Shown here in pieces: positions 36,653-45,810 of a stretch of DNA of 64,000 bases. A model generated the notes under the pieces. The model saw only the letters and a program-made list of their open reading frames with translations, was not told the origin of the DNA and made no database searches. The position numbers were made by a program, and so were the translations under genes. The stretch covers positions 1 through 64,000 of the forward strand of contig SPQJ01000013.1 of the NCBI GenBank assembly GCA_004570425.1. Direction: 5' to 3'. Positions within the stretch are counted from its first letter, which is position 1; every line of letters begins with the position of its first letter. The DNA comes from Bacillus sp. AZ43 (GTDB taxonomy: Bacteria; Actinomycetota; Actinomycetes; Mycobacteriales; Geodermatophilaceae).

Positions 36653-38167
36653 ATGGACGTCGTGAGCATCGATCCCCGCACCGGCGAGACCGTCGAGGTC
36701 GTCGCCCAGGAGACCACCACCGCGGAGGTGGACCGGCTGGTCGCCGCGGCGCTCGACGCGGCCCCCGCGCTCGACGCGATGGGCCGGGCCGGCCGCGCCG
36801 CGCTGCTCCGCGCCCTGGCCGACGCGCTCGAGGGCCGCCGGGACGACGTCGTCGCCGTCGCCGACCGGGAGACCGGGCTGGGCGAGACCCGGCTCAACGG
36901 CGAGCTCACCCGGACCGCCTACCAGCTGCGCCTCTTCGCCGAGGTCCTGGAGGAGGGCAGCTACCTGGAGGCGACCATCGACCACGCCGGCCAGACGCCC
37001 ATGGGGCCGCGGCCGGACCTGCGCCGCATGCTGGTGCCGATCGGCCCGGTCGCCGTCTTCGGCGCCAGCAACTTCCCCCTGGCCTTCTCCGTGCCCGGCG
37101 GTGACACCGCCTCCGCGCTGGCCGCCGGGTCGCCGGTGGTCGTCAAGGCGCACGGGTCGCACCCCGCGACCTCGCAGCTGGTCTTCGACCTCCTGGTCGA
37201 GGCCGCCCGCGCCGCGGGCGCCCCCGAGGGCACGCTCGGCCTCGTCCACGGCGTCCAGGCCGGCGCCGACCTCGTCGCGCACCCGGCGATCCGGGCCGTC
37301 GGGTTCACCGGCTCGGTCAACGGCGGCCGGGCACTGCTCGCGATCATCGAGCAGCGGCCGGACCCCATCCCCTTCTTCGGCGAGCTGTCGAGCCTCAACC
37401 CCGTCGTGGTCACCCCGCGCGCGGCCGCCGAGCGCGGCCCGCAGATCGGGACCGAGCTCGTCGGGTCGTTCACCCTCGGCGCCGGCCAGTTCTGCACCAA
37501 GCCCGGCCTGGCCTTCGTCCCCGCCGGCCCCGAGGGTGACGCGCTGCTCGAGGCCATGGCCGAGAGCGTGCGCTCGGCAGCGCCGCAGACCCTGCTGAAC
37601 GAGGGCATCGCGAACTCGTTCGGCCGGATCTCCTCCGGGCTGGCCGAGCTGCCAGGCGTCGAGACCGTGGCGCAGGGCAGCTCGCCCGACGGCCCCGGCT
37701 TCCGGGCGACGCCGCTGCTGCTCCAGACCTCCGCGGGCGAGCTGCCGCACGAGGTGACCGAGGAGTGCTTCGGCCCGGTGGCCGTCGTGGCCCGGTACGA
37801 GGACGAGAAGTCGCTCTTCTCGGCACTGGAGCTGATGCCGTCGTCGCTCACCGCGACGGTCCTGCGCGGCGAGGGCGAGACCGACCTGCCGCTCGCGGTC
37901 TCGCAGGAGCTGCGCACCCGCGCCGGCCGCCTGGTGTACGACGCGTACCCCACGGGCGTGGCCGTCTCCTGGGCCCAGCACCACGGCGGACCGTGGCCGT
38001 CGACGAACTCGCAGCACACCTCGGTCGGCACCACCGCCATCCGCCGGTTCCTGCGCCCGGTGACGTGGCAGGGCGCGCCCGCGGAGGTGCTCCCTGAGGA
38101 GCTGAGGGAGGACTACCAGGGCATCCCGCGCCGCATCGACGGGACGCTGCGGGTCGCCCGTGGCTGA
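36653..38167 (+). CDS. 2-oxoglutarate semialdehyde dehydrogenase
   Basis: Final step of the diacid pathway, oxidising 2,5-dioxopentanoate to 2-oxoglutarate with NAD(P)+. 504 residues of the KGSADH type III branch. Catalytic Glu244 (FFGELSSLNP) and nucleophile Cys281 (GAGQFCTKPG); VPIGPVAVFGASNFPLAFSV is the cofactor-side signature shared with this subgroup. ATG 36653 follows GAGGAG. Its end overlaps the ATP-grasp gene by eight bases. Confidence 0.93.
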   Translation: MDVVSIDPRTGETVEVVAQETTTAEVDRLVAAALDAAPALDAMGRAGRAALLRALADALEGRRDDVVAVADRETGLGETRLNGELTRTAYQLRLFAEVLEEGSYLEATIDHAGQTPMGPRPDLRRMLVPIGPVAVFGASNFPLAFSVPGGDTASALAAGSPVVVKAHGSHPATSQLVFDLLVEAARAAGAPEGTLGLVHGVQAGADLVAHPAIRAVGFTGSVNGGRALLAIIEQRPDPIPFFGELSSLNPVVVTPRAAAERGPQIGTELVGSFTLGAGQFCTKPGLAFVPAGPEGDALLEAMAESVRSAAPQTLLNEGIANSFGRISSGLAELPGVETVAQGSSPDGPGFRATPLLLQTSAGELPHEVTEECFGPVAVVARYEDEKSLFSALELMPSSLTATVLRGEGETDLPLAVSQELRTRAGRLVYDAYPTGVAVSWAQHHGGPWPSTNSQHTSVGTTAIRRFLRPVTWQGAPAEVLPEELREDYQGIPRRIDGTLRVARG

Positions 38168-39023
38168 GCGGATCGCCCTGGTCGGCTCGGAACGCGGGCT
38201 GCGGGTCGACCCCGACCTGCCGCTCGCGTCGGCTGCGCTGGCCGACGCCGGGCTCGCCGTCGACCTGGTCCGCTGGGACGACCCGGCGGTCGACTGGACC
38301 GGCTACGACCTCGCCGTCGTCCGGTCCTGCTGGGACTACGCCTGGCGGCTCGAGGAGTTCCTGGGCTGGGCCGCGGGCGTCCCACGGCTGCGCAACCCGG
38401 TCGAGGTGCTGCGGTGGAACACCGACAAGACCTACCTGCGCGACCTGGAGGCGGCCGGGCTCCCGGTCGTCCCGACCGTCTGGGACCCGGGCGCGGCCGA
38501 CGAGCTGCCGCACGCGGGGGAGTGGGTGGTCAAGCCGTCGGTCTCCGCGGGATCGCGCGACACCGCACGGTGGACCGATGCCGGCGCCGCCCTGGCGCAC
38601 GCGACCGAGCTGACCTCGGCGGGCCGGACGGCGATGGTCCAGCCCTACCTCGCCAGCGTCGACGAGGCGGGGGAGACGGCGATGCTCTTCATCGGCGGCC
38701 GCTTCTCGCACGCCGTCCGCAAGGGGCCGCTGCTGCGGCGCGGGGAGGGCGTCCGCCAGGACCGGGACAGCCGCGGCGACCTCCGTGCGACGACGCCCAC
38801 CGAGGCGCAGCGGGACCTCGCGCAGCGGGTGTTCGACGCGGTCCCCGGCCTGGTGGGCGTGGACGACGCTCCGCTGTACGCGCGCATCGACCTCGTCGGC
38901 GACGCGGACGGGCGGCCGGTCGTGCTGGAGCTGGAGCTCGCCGAGCCCAGCCTGTTCCTGCCCCAGGCCCCCGGGGCGGTGGCCACCCTGGTGCGGGCGG
39001 TGGAGGCGGAACTGTCCCGGTGA
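38160..39023 (+). CDS. ATP-grasp ligase-like protein
   Basis: 287 residues resembling RimK-like/DcsG-like ATP-grasp proteins. The N-terminal domain has VVRSCWDYAWRLEEFLGW; ATP-grasp elements include NTDKTYLRDLEAAGLPVVPT, WVVKPSVSAGSRDT (ATP lysine), MVQPYLASVDEAGETAMLFI and the metal-binding end RPVVLELELAEPSLFL. GTG 38160 overlaps the dehydrogenase. A ligase in a diacid operon is unexpected; substrate unknown. Relatives make D-cycloserine or form peptide-like bonds. Confidence 0.78.
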   Translation: MAERIALVGSERGLRVDPDLPLASAALADAGLAVDLVRWDDPAVDWTGYDLAVVRSCWDYAWRLEEFLGWAAGVPRLRNPVEVLRWNTDKTYLRDLEAAGLPVVPTVWDPGAADELPHAGEWVVKPSVSAGSRDTARWTDAGAALAHATELTSAGRTAMVQPYLASVDEAGETAMLFIGGRFSHAVRKGPLLRRGEGVRQDRDSRGDLRATTPTEAQRDLAQRVFDAVPGLVGVDDAPLYARIDLVGDADGRPVVLELELAEPSLFLPQAPGAVATLVRAVEAELSR

Positions 39024-39946
39024 GCGGGGTGCTGGGCGGGTTCGCCGCCCTCGCCGCGGTGATCGCCGTCGGCTGGGTCGTGGGTCGATCCGGGCTGCTC
39101 GGGTCCGACGCCCCGGGGATCCTGTCCCGCCTGTCGTTCTTCGTCGCCACCCCGGCGCTGCTCTTCCTCACCCTCGGGCGCGCCGACACCCACGACGTGC
39201 TCTCCTTCGCCCTGCTGGGGACGGCGGGCAGCGCGGTCGTGGTCGCCCTGTTGTTCGTCGGGCTGGCCTGGTGGCGCTGGCGACTGCCGGCGGCCCAGCT
39301 GGCGACCGGTGCGCTGTCCGCCTCCTACGTCAACGCCGGCAACCTCGGCGTCCCGGTGTCGGTGTACATCCTCGGGGACGCCGCGTACGTCGCCCCGGTG
39401 CTGCTCTTCCAGGTGCTCGTCATGGCGCCGATCGGGCTGGCGGTGCTCGCCCGCTCCCGGTCCGAGGGTCCGGCGACCAGCCGGTGGCGGCTGGTCCTGC
39501 AGCCGCTCCGGACGCCGGTGGTGATCGGCTGCGCCCTGGGCCTGCTCCTGGCCGCCAGCGGCGGCGAGCTCCCGGCGATCGTCCTCGAACCCGTCGAGCT
39601 GATCGCGGCGCTGGCGGTACCGGCCGCGCTGCTCGCCTACGGGATGACGCTGCACGGGGCGCCCCGCCCGGCCGCCGGTCCGCTCGCCGGTCAGGTGTGG
39701 CTCGCCGTCGTCCTCAAGAACGTCGCGATGCCGGCCGTCGCGTACGCGCTGGGCCGGTGGGGAGCGGGCCTGGACGGCGTCGCGCTGCTCGCGGTGACGG
39801 TCACCTCCGCGCTGCCGACCGCGCAGAACGTGTTCGTGTACGCCGCGACCTACGACCGCGGCACCCTGCTGGCCCGCGACGTGATCCTGCTCAGCACCCT
39901 GCTGTCGGTCCCCGTGCTGGTCGGCATCGCACTGGTGCTCGGATGA
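39020..39946 (+). CDS. AEC (auxin efflux carrier)-family transporter
   Basis: 308-residue membrane protein with ten helices. AEC markers: AVGWVVGRSGLLG at the N-terminus, FFVATPALLFLTLGRAD, NAGNLGVPVSVYILGD in the first discontinuous helix and ALPTAQNVFVYAATYDRG in the second. Bacterial members export or exchange malate and other carboxylates. GTG 39020 overlaps the ATP-grasp stop by four bases. Next to mqo it may handle malate; inferred. Confidence 0.87.
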   Translation: MSGVLGGFAALAAVIAVGWVVGRSGLLGSDAPGILSRLSFFVATPALLFLTLGRADTHDVLSFALLGTAGSAVVVALLFVGLAWWRWRLPAAQLATGALSASYVNAGNLGVPVSVYILGDAAYVAPVLLFQVLVMAPIGLAVLARSRSEGPATSRWRLVLQPLRTPVVIGCALGLLLAASGGELPAIVLEPVELIAALAVPAALLAYGMTLHGAPRPAAGPLAGQVWLAVVLKNVAMPAVAYALGRWGAGLDGVALLAVTVTSALPTAQNVFVYAATYDRGTLLARDVILLSTLLSVPVLVGIALVLG

Positions 39947-39956
39947 GAGGAGACCC

Positions 39957-41441
39957 GTGACCGAGGAGTTCGACGCCGTCCTGGTCGGCGGCGGCGTCAT
40001 GAGCGCCACGCTGGGCATGCTGCTCAGCGAGCTGGAGCCGGGGTGGCGGATCGCCGTCGTCGAGCGGTTGCCCGAGGCCGGGCTGGAGAGCTCGAGCGCC
40101 TGGAACAACGCCGGGACCGGCCATGCCGGGCTCTGCGAGTTCAACTACACGCCGCGGCGGCCCGACGGCTCGGTGGACGTGTCGCGGGCCGTGGAGATCG
40201 GGGAGCAGTTCTCCGCCTCGCTCCTCTTCTGGGCCCACCTCGCCGGCGCCGGGGTGCTCGGCGCGCCGGCCGACGTCGTCCGGTCGGTCCCGCACCTGGG
40301 GTTCGGCCGCGGCCCCGACGGCGTGGCGCACCTGCGTGGTCGCTTCGAGGCGCTGCAGGAGCACCCGCTCTTCGCCGGCACCGAGTTCAGCGGCGACCCG
40401 GCCGTGCTCCGCGACTGGCTGCCGCTGATGTTCACCGACCGGCCGGCGGGCGAGGAGCTGGCGGTCACCCGGTCGGCCCGGGGGACCGACGTCGACTTCG
40501 GCGTCCTGACCCGCCGGCTGCTCGCGGGGCTGCGGTCGCGCGGCGGCTCGGTGCGGCTGGGTTCCGAGGTGCGGGCCCTGCGGCGGAACGGCACCGGGTG
40601 GCAGGTCGACGTGCGCGACGTGGCCACCCGTGAGCCCCGCCGTCTGCGCACGCCGTTCGTCTTCGTCGGTGCCGGGGGCGGCACGCTGCCGCTCCTCCAG
40701 CGGGCCGGCGTCCCGGAGGTGCGCCGGTACGGCGCGTTCCCGATCAGCGGCCAGTTCCTCCGGACGGCGCGTCCGGAGCTCGTGGCCGCCCACCGGGCGA
40801 AGGTGTACGGCCACGCGGAGCCCGGCGCGCCCACGATCTCCGTGCCGCACCTCGACCACCGGACCGTCGACGGGCGGGAGTACCTGATGTTCGGGCCGTT
40901 CGCGGCGTTCTCGCCCCGCTTCCTCCGCACCGGGCGGCGCAGCGACCTCCTGCGGTCGGTGCGCCCCGGCAACCTCCCGGTCCTCGCGGCGTCGGCCCGC
41001 GACAACCGGTCGCTCATGGCGTACCTGGTCCGGCAGGTCGCGCAGACGTCCCGGGCACGGGCGGCGGCGCTGCGGATGTTCGTGCCGGAGGTGCGGCCCG
41101 AGGACTGGGAACTGATCACCGCCGGGCAGCGGGTGCAGGTGCTGAAGATGACCGACGGCCGCCGCGGCGCGATGGTCGGGTTCGGCACCGAGCTGGTCGC
41201 CTCCGCCGGCGGCTCGCTCACCGCCCTCCTCGGCGCCTCGCCGGGCGCCAGCACCGCGGTGGCGACGATGGTCGACGTCCTGGCCGCGGGCTTCCCGGGG
41301 CGCATGCCCGGCTGGGCTGCGCGGCTCGCGGAGATCTCCGGCGACCGGTCCGACCTGGCCGACCTGACCGCACGCACCGACGCGGCGCGCCGGATCCTGG
41401 GCCTGGACCCGGCCGGCACGCCCGGGAAGGACCCCGCATGA
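39957..41441 (+). CDS. mqo: Malate:quinone oxidoreductase
   Basis: FAD-dependent peripheral membrane enzyme oxidising L-malate to oxaloacetate and reducing quinone. 494 residues. Marks: DAVLVGGGVMSATLGMLLSE (FAD site), SSSAWNNAGTGHAGLCEFNY, VSRAVEIGEQFSASLLFWA and FGPFAAFSPRFLRTG. GTG 39957 follows GAGAGGAGA. L-2-hydroxyglutarate oxidases share part of the fold, but NNAGTGHA and length favour Mqo. Placed ten bases after the AEC gene in the diacid operon, it would help drive 2-oxoglutarate-derived carbon round the TCA cycle. Confidence 0.92.
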   Translation: MTEEFDAVLVGGGVMSATLGMLLSELEPGWRIAVVERLPEAGLESSSAWNNAGTGHAGLCEFNYTPRRPDGSVDVSRAVEIGEQFSASLLFWAHLAGAGVLGAPADVVRSVPHLGFGRGPDGVAHLRGRFEALQEHPLFAGTEFSGDPAVLRDWLPLMFTDRPAGEELAVTRSARGTDVDFGVLTRRLLAGLRSRGGSVRLGSEVRALRRNGTGWQVDVRDVATREPRRLRTPFVFVGAGGGTLPLLQRAGVPEVRRYGAFPISGQFLRTARPELVAAHRAKVYGHAEPGAPTISVPHLDHRTVDGREYLMFGPFAAFSPRFLRTGRRSDLLRSVRPGNLPVLAASARDNRSLMAYLVRQVAQTSRARAAALRMFVPEVRPEDWELITAGQRVQVLKMTDGRRGAMVGFGTELVASAGGSLTALLGASPGASTAVATMVDVLAAGFPGRMPGWAARLAEISGDRSDLADLTARTDAARRILGLDPAGTPGKDPA

Positions 41442-42862
41442 CGCACCCCGACCTGCTGGCCCGACTGCGCGAGGTGGTCGGCGACGCCGGGCTGGTCACC
41501 GACCCCGACCGGCTGGCCGGCTACCTCACCGACTGGCGGAACGCGTACCGGGGGAGCGCCGCTGTCGTCGTCCGGCCCGGCACGACCGAGGAGGTCGCGG
41601 CCGTCGTCGCCCTCTGCCGGGAGGCCGGGGTCGCGGTGGTCCCGCAGGGCGGCAACACCGGCCTGTGCGGCGGCGCCGTCCCCGACGCGTCCGGCCGCGA
41701 GGTGGTGCTCTCGCTGACCCGGCTGCGGCGGATCCGCGAGGTGGACCCGGCCAACCAGACGATCACCGTCGAGGCCGGCGTCGTCCTGCAGCAGGTCCAG
41801 GAGGCGGCGGCCGCCGTCGACCGCCTGTTCCCGCTCTCCCTCGGGTCGGAGGCGAGCTGCACCGTCGGTGGCAACCTCTCGACCAACGCGGGTGGCACCG
41901 CCGTCCTGCGCTACGGGAACATGCGCGACCTCACCCTGGGCCTGGAGGTCGTCCTGCCCGACGGGCGGGTGCTGGACGGCCTGCGCGGGCTGCGCAAGGA
42001 CAACACCGGCTACGACCTCAAGCACCTGTTCATCGGGGCGGAGGGCACGCTCGGCGTCGTGACGGCGGCGGTGCTGAAGCTGTACCCGGCCCTGCGCAGC
42101 CGGGCGACGGCGTGGGTCGCCCTCCCGTCACCCCAGGCCGCCGTCGACCTGCTCGGGGTCTTCCGGACGCTGGTCGGCGACCGGGTCACCGCGTTCGAGG
42201 TCATGTCCCGCCAGAGCGTCGACTTCGTGCTCGCCCACGTCGCCGGTGCCCGGGATCCCTTCCCCGAGCCCCATCCCTGGTACGCCCTCGTCGACCTGGG
42301 CGACACGCTCGCCGACGCCGCGCTCGGGGCACAGCTGGAGGCGGGACTGGCCGAGGCGTTCGAGCGGGACCTCGTCCTGGACGCCGTCGTCGGATCGGGG
42401 ACGGCGCAGGTCGCGGCGCTGTGGACGCTGCGCGAGGGGATCTCGGAGGCCCAGAACTTCGAGGGACCGAGCCTCAAGCACGACGTCACGGTGCCGGTGA
42501 GCAGCATCGCCGCCTTCGTCGAGGAGACCGACCGCGCGCTGGCCGAGGCGGTCCCGGGCATCCGCGCCGTCGTCTACGGACACATCGGCGACGGCAACCT
42601 GCACTACAACCTGAGCAAGCCGGTCGGCGCCGACGACGACGGCTTCCGGGCCCGCGCCGACGAGCTGGCGCGGATCGTCTACGACGCGACCGCGCGGTTC
42701 GACGGCAGCATCAGCGCCGAGCACGGGCTCGGCCAGAGCAAGCGGCAGATCGTCGCCGACTACAAGGACCCGGTGGCCCTGGACCTCATGCGCGGGATCA
42801 AGGAACTGCTCGATCCCGCCGGCCTGATGAACCCCGGCAAGGTCCTGCCCGACCGGCGCTGA
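41438..42862 (+). CDS. FAD-linked D-2-hydroxyacid dehydrogenase (D-lactate/D-2-hydroxyglutarate type)
   Basis: 474-residue VAO-type flavoprotein. FAD-binding segments: VVPQGGNTGLCGGAVPD, GSEASCTVGGNLSTNAGGT and FIGAEGTLGVVTAAVLKLYP. C-terminal FAD-oxidase C domain: VVYGHIGDGNLHYNLSKP and SISAEHGLGQSKR with metal-binding histidines. These fit D-2-hydroxyglutarate dehydrogenase or GlcD/Dld-like enzymes; the neighbouring 2-oxoglutarate-forming pathway makes D-2-hydroxyglutarate attractive but unproven. ATGA overlap with mqo. Last gene of the operon, convergent with the helicase. Confidence 0.87.
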   Translation: MTHPDLLARLREVVGDAGLVTDPDRLAGYLTDWRNAYRGSAAVVVRPGTTEEVAAVVALCREAGVAVVPQGGNTGLCGGAVPDASGREVVLSLTRLRRIREVDPANQTITVEAGVVLQQVQEAAAAVDRLFPLSLGSEASCTVGGNLSTNAGGTAVLRYGNMRDLTLGLEVVLPDGRVLDGLRGLRKDNTGYDLKHLFIGAEGTLGVVTAAVLKLYPALRSRATAWVALPSPQAAVDLLGVFRTLVGDRVTAFEVMSRQSVDFVLAHVAGARDPFPEPHPWYALVDLGDTLADAALGAQLEAGLAEAFERDLVLDAVVGSGTAQVAALWTLREGISEAQNFEGPSLKHDVTVPVSSIAAFVEETDRALAEAVPGIRAVVYGHIGDGNLHYNLSKPVGADDDGFRARADELARIVYDATARFDGSISAEHGLGQSKRQIVADYKDPVALDLMRGIKELLDPAGLMNPGKVLPDRR

Positions 42863-42872
42863 CCGGCGTCCC

Positions 42873-45413
42873 TCAGTCCTTGCGGCCGGCGTCCACCACG
42901 CGGAGCACGGCGGCGCCCTCCTCGTCGGAGGCCTCGAGATCCACCTCGACGTCGATGCCCCAGTCGTGGTGGCCGTCGGGGTCGTCGAGGATCTGCCGCA
43001 CCCGCCAGACGCCGGGCTCGTCCTTGTCGACGATGAGCAGCGCCGGCCCGCGCGCGTCGGCGCCGGTCCGCACCTCGTCGTGCTCCTCGAAGTACGCCCG
43101 CACGACCTGCTCCCACCGGTCGGCGTCCCATCCGGAGGCACCGTCGAGCTCGCCGAGGTCGTACCAGCGGCGCCGGGCGAACAGCTCCACCCGGCGGAAC
43201 AGCGCGTTGCGCACCATCGCGGTGAACGCCCGCTCGTTGCCGGTGAGCGGCCGCGGCCGGGCGGGCACGGCGACCTCCGCCACCGGGCCGTCGTCCGGAT
43301 TCGTGAGTGCCTCCCACTCGTCCAGCAGCGAGGAGTCGACCTGCCGCACCAGCTCGCCGAGCCACTCGACCAGGTCGGTGACCTCCTCGGTGCGCGCCGA
43401 CGCCGGCACGCCGGAGCGGAGCGCCTTGAACGCGTCCGACAGGTAGCGCAGGACCGCGCCCTCCGACCGGGTCAGCCCGTAGGTGTTCACGAACTCCCGG
43501 AAGGTGAACGCCCGCTCCCACATCTCCCGGACGACCGACTTCGGTGACAGGTGGGCGTCGGCCGCCCACGGGTTGGTCTGGCGGTAGACGTCGAAGGCGT
43601 GCCCCAGCAGCTCCTCGAGCGGCTTCGGGTAGCTGACCTCCTCCAGCAGCTCCATGCGCTCGTCGTACTCGATGCCCTCGGCCTTCATCTGGGCCACGGC
43701 CTCGCCCTTGGCCTTGTTCAGCTGGGCGGCGAGGATCTGCCGCGGGTCGTCGAGGGTGGCCTCGATGACGCTGACGACGTCCAGGGCGTAGGTGTCGGAG
43801 TCGGCGTCCAGCAGGTCGATCGCGGCCAGCGCGAAGGTCGACAGCGGCTGGTTGAGGGCGAAGTCCTCGGGGAGGTCGAGGGTGAGGTCGTACCGGCGGC
43901 CGTCCGGCTCCGGCTCGGGCAGTCGCTCCAGCACCCCGGCCTGCAGCAGGGAGCGCGCGATGCCGATCGCCTCGCGGATCAGCCGCAGCTGCCGCTTGCG
44001 CGGCTCGTGGTTCTCCGTGAGCAGCCGGCGCATCGCGACGAACGGGTCGCCGGGCCGGTCGACGACGTCGAGGACCATCGCCGTCGTCACGCGCATGTGG
44101 CTGGTCAGCTTCTCCGGCTCGGACTCGATGAGCCGGTTCATCGTCGACTCGCTCCAGGGCACCATGCCCTCGGGCGCCTTCTTGCGGACCAGCTTGCGGC
44201 GCTTCTTCGGGTCGTCCTCGACCTTGGCGAACATCTTGAGGTTCTCGACCTCGTGCTCGGGCGCCTGGACGACCACGGTGCCCGCGGTGTCGTAGCCGGC
44301 GCGTCCCGCCCGGCCGGCGATCTGGTGGAACTCGCGCACCTGCAGCAGCCGCATCCGCGTGCCGTCGTACTTCGACAGCGCGGAGAACACGACGGTGCGG
44401 ATCGGCACGTTGATGCCGACGCCGAGGGTGTCGGTGCCGCAGATGACCTTGAGCAGCCCGGCCTGGGCCAGCTGCTCCACCAGGCGCCGGTACTTGGGCA
44501 GCATCCCGGCGTGGTGGACGCCGATCCCGTGGCGGACCAGCCGCGACAGCGTCGTCCCGAAGGCGGAGGAGAAGCGGAAGCCGCCGATCATCTCGGCGAT
44601 CGCGGCCTTCTCCTCCTTGGTGGAGACGTTGACGCTCATCAGCGCCTGCGCCCGCTCCAGCGCCGAGGCCTGGGTGAAGTGGACGACGTAGACCGGCGCC
44701 TGCCGGGTGTCCAGCAGCTCCTGGATGGTCTCGTGCATCGGCGTCGTCGCGTAGTAGTGGTGCAGGGGCACCGGGCGCTCCGCATTGGCCACCAGCGCCG
44801 TCGGCCGGCCGGTGCGGCGGGTGAGGTCCTCGCGCAGGAAGGTGACGTCGCCGAGCGTGGCGCTCATCAGCAGGAACTGCGCCCGGGGCAGCTCGAGCAG
44901 CGGCACCTGCCACGCCCAGCCGCGGTCGGGGTCGCCGTAGAAGTGGAACTCGTCCATGACCACGAGGCCGATGTCGGCGTCGGCGCCCTCGCGCAGCGCG
45001 ATGTTGGCCAGGACCTCCGCCGTGCACGCGATGATCGGCGCGCCGGCGTTCACCGACGCGTCGCCGGTGAGCATGCCGACGTTCTCGGCGCCGAACACGC
45101 CGCAGAGGGCGAAGAACTTCTCGCTGACCAGCGCCTTGATCGGTGCGGTGTAGTAGCTGCGCCGTCCGGCGGCCAGAGCCGCGTACTGGGCGCCGGTGGC
45201 CACCAGCGACTTGCCCGACCCCGTCGGGGTGGCCAGGACGACGTTGGCGCCGCTGACCAGCTCGATCAGCGCCTCTTCCTGCGCCGGGTAGAGCACGGTG
45301 CCGTTCGCCTCGGCCCAGGCGGCGAAGGCGGCGAACAGCTCGTCGGCGTCGTCCCCCTTCGCGCGGAGGGCGGACAGGTCGGTGGCGTCGTCCAGGAGCG
45401 GGGCTGCGGTCAT
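42873..45413 (-). CDS. Ski2-like DEAD/DEAH helicase with DUF3516 domain
   Basis: 846-residue superfamily 2 helicase. Walker A ATPTGSGKS at residues 61-69, motif II DEFH at 154-157, SAT in LMSATLGD, and motif VI QIAGRAGRAG; the C-terminal third is the actinobacterial DUF3516 region (VSYPKPLEELLGHAFDVYR onward). ATG 45413 gives the normal N-terminus about 35 residues before the Q-like motif LYPAQEEALIEL. Probably an RNA helicase; the exact role in actinobacteria is not settled. It is followed by a 156-base gap to a plus-strand microprotein gene. Confidence 0.9.
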   Translation of the reverse strand: MTAAPLLDDATDLSALRAKGDDADELFAAFAAWAEANGTVLYPAQEEALIELVSGANVVLATPTGSGKSLVATGAQYAALAAGRRSYYTAPIKALVSEKFFALCGVFGAENVGMLTGDASVNAGAPIIACTAEVLANIALREGADADIGLVVMDEFHFYGDPDRGWAWQVPLLELPRAQFLLMSATLGDVTFLREDLTRRTGRPTALVANAERPVPLHHYYATTPMHETIQELLDTRQAPVYVVHFTQASALERAQALMSVNVSTKEEKAAIAEMIGGFRFSSAFGTTLSRLVRHGIGVHHAGMLPKYRRLVEQLAQAGLLKVICGTDTLGVGINVPIRTVVFSALSKYDGTRMRLLQVREFHQIAGRAGRAGYDTAGTVVVQAPEHEVENLKMFAKVEDDPKKRRKLVRKKAPEGMVPWSESTMNRLIESEPEKLTSHMRVTTAMVLDVVDRPGDPFVAMRRLLTENHEPRKRQLRLIREAIGIARSLLQAGVLERLPEPEPDGRRYDLTLDLPEDFALNQPLSTFALAAIDLLDADSDTYALDVVSVIEATLDDPRQILAAQLNKAKGEAVAQMKAEGIEYDERMELLEEVSYPKPLEELLGHAFDVYRQTNPWAADAHLSPKSVVREMWERAFTFREFVNTYGLTRSEGAVLRYLSDAFKALRSGVPASARTEEVTDLVEWLGELVRQVDSSLLDEWEALTNPDDGPVAEVAVPARPRPLTGNERAFTAMVRNALFRRVELFARRRWYDLGELDGASGWDADRWEQVVRAYFEEHDEVRTGADARGPALLIVDKDEPGVWRVRQILDDPDGHHDWGIDVEVDLEASDEEGAAVLRVVDAGRKD

Positions 45414-45569
45414 CGTGAGCAACAGCGTGCCCGACCCGCCCGGGCTTCCCGCGATCGACCAGCCGCTCGCGATCAGGTCACGAAGCGGTAACGGAACCTC
45501 CAGGAGCGCATGCCGGAGGTCGATGTGGGGAGAAGATGAACAGCAGGTGAACAGAAGGTGGACGGAACC

Positions 45570-45704
45570 ATGCGTGAACTGACGAACTGCCCCGAGTGCC
45601 ACTGGGTGCCGGTGATCGACGGCTCCGGCCGTCGCCGGCTCGAGATGCGCTGGGTCCGGCCGTCCGCGGTTCCCACCCGCACGCCGCTCTCGCGCGCCGC
45701 CTGA
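45570..45704 (+). CDS. 44-residue CxxC microprotein
   Basis: Translates as a 44-residue basic peptide beginning MRELTNCPECHWVPVIDGSG. CPEC followed by HW suggests a small zinc knuckle; the rest is Arg-rich with no membrane segment. GGTGGACGG lies upstream of ATG 45570 as a ribosome site, and codon third positions are GC-rich like real genes. The upstream DNA carries a partial repeat (GAACAGCAGGTGAACAGAAGGTG-like). It precedes a stress-type SDR gene by 106 bases. No family recognised, and too short for certainty. Confidence 0.5.
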   Translation: MRELTNCPECHWVPVIDGSGRRRLEMRWVRPSAVPTRTPLSRAA

Positions 45705-45810
45705 TCTCCGCCGCACGCAGGTTCCCCGCTCTCCTTCCCGGGTAGCGCGCGGAGGACCGGCACGGACCGCACGGTCCCTGCCCATCCGCGACCCGCACCG
45801 GAGGAGAGCC

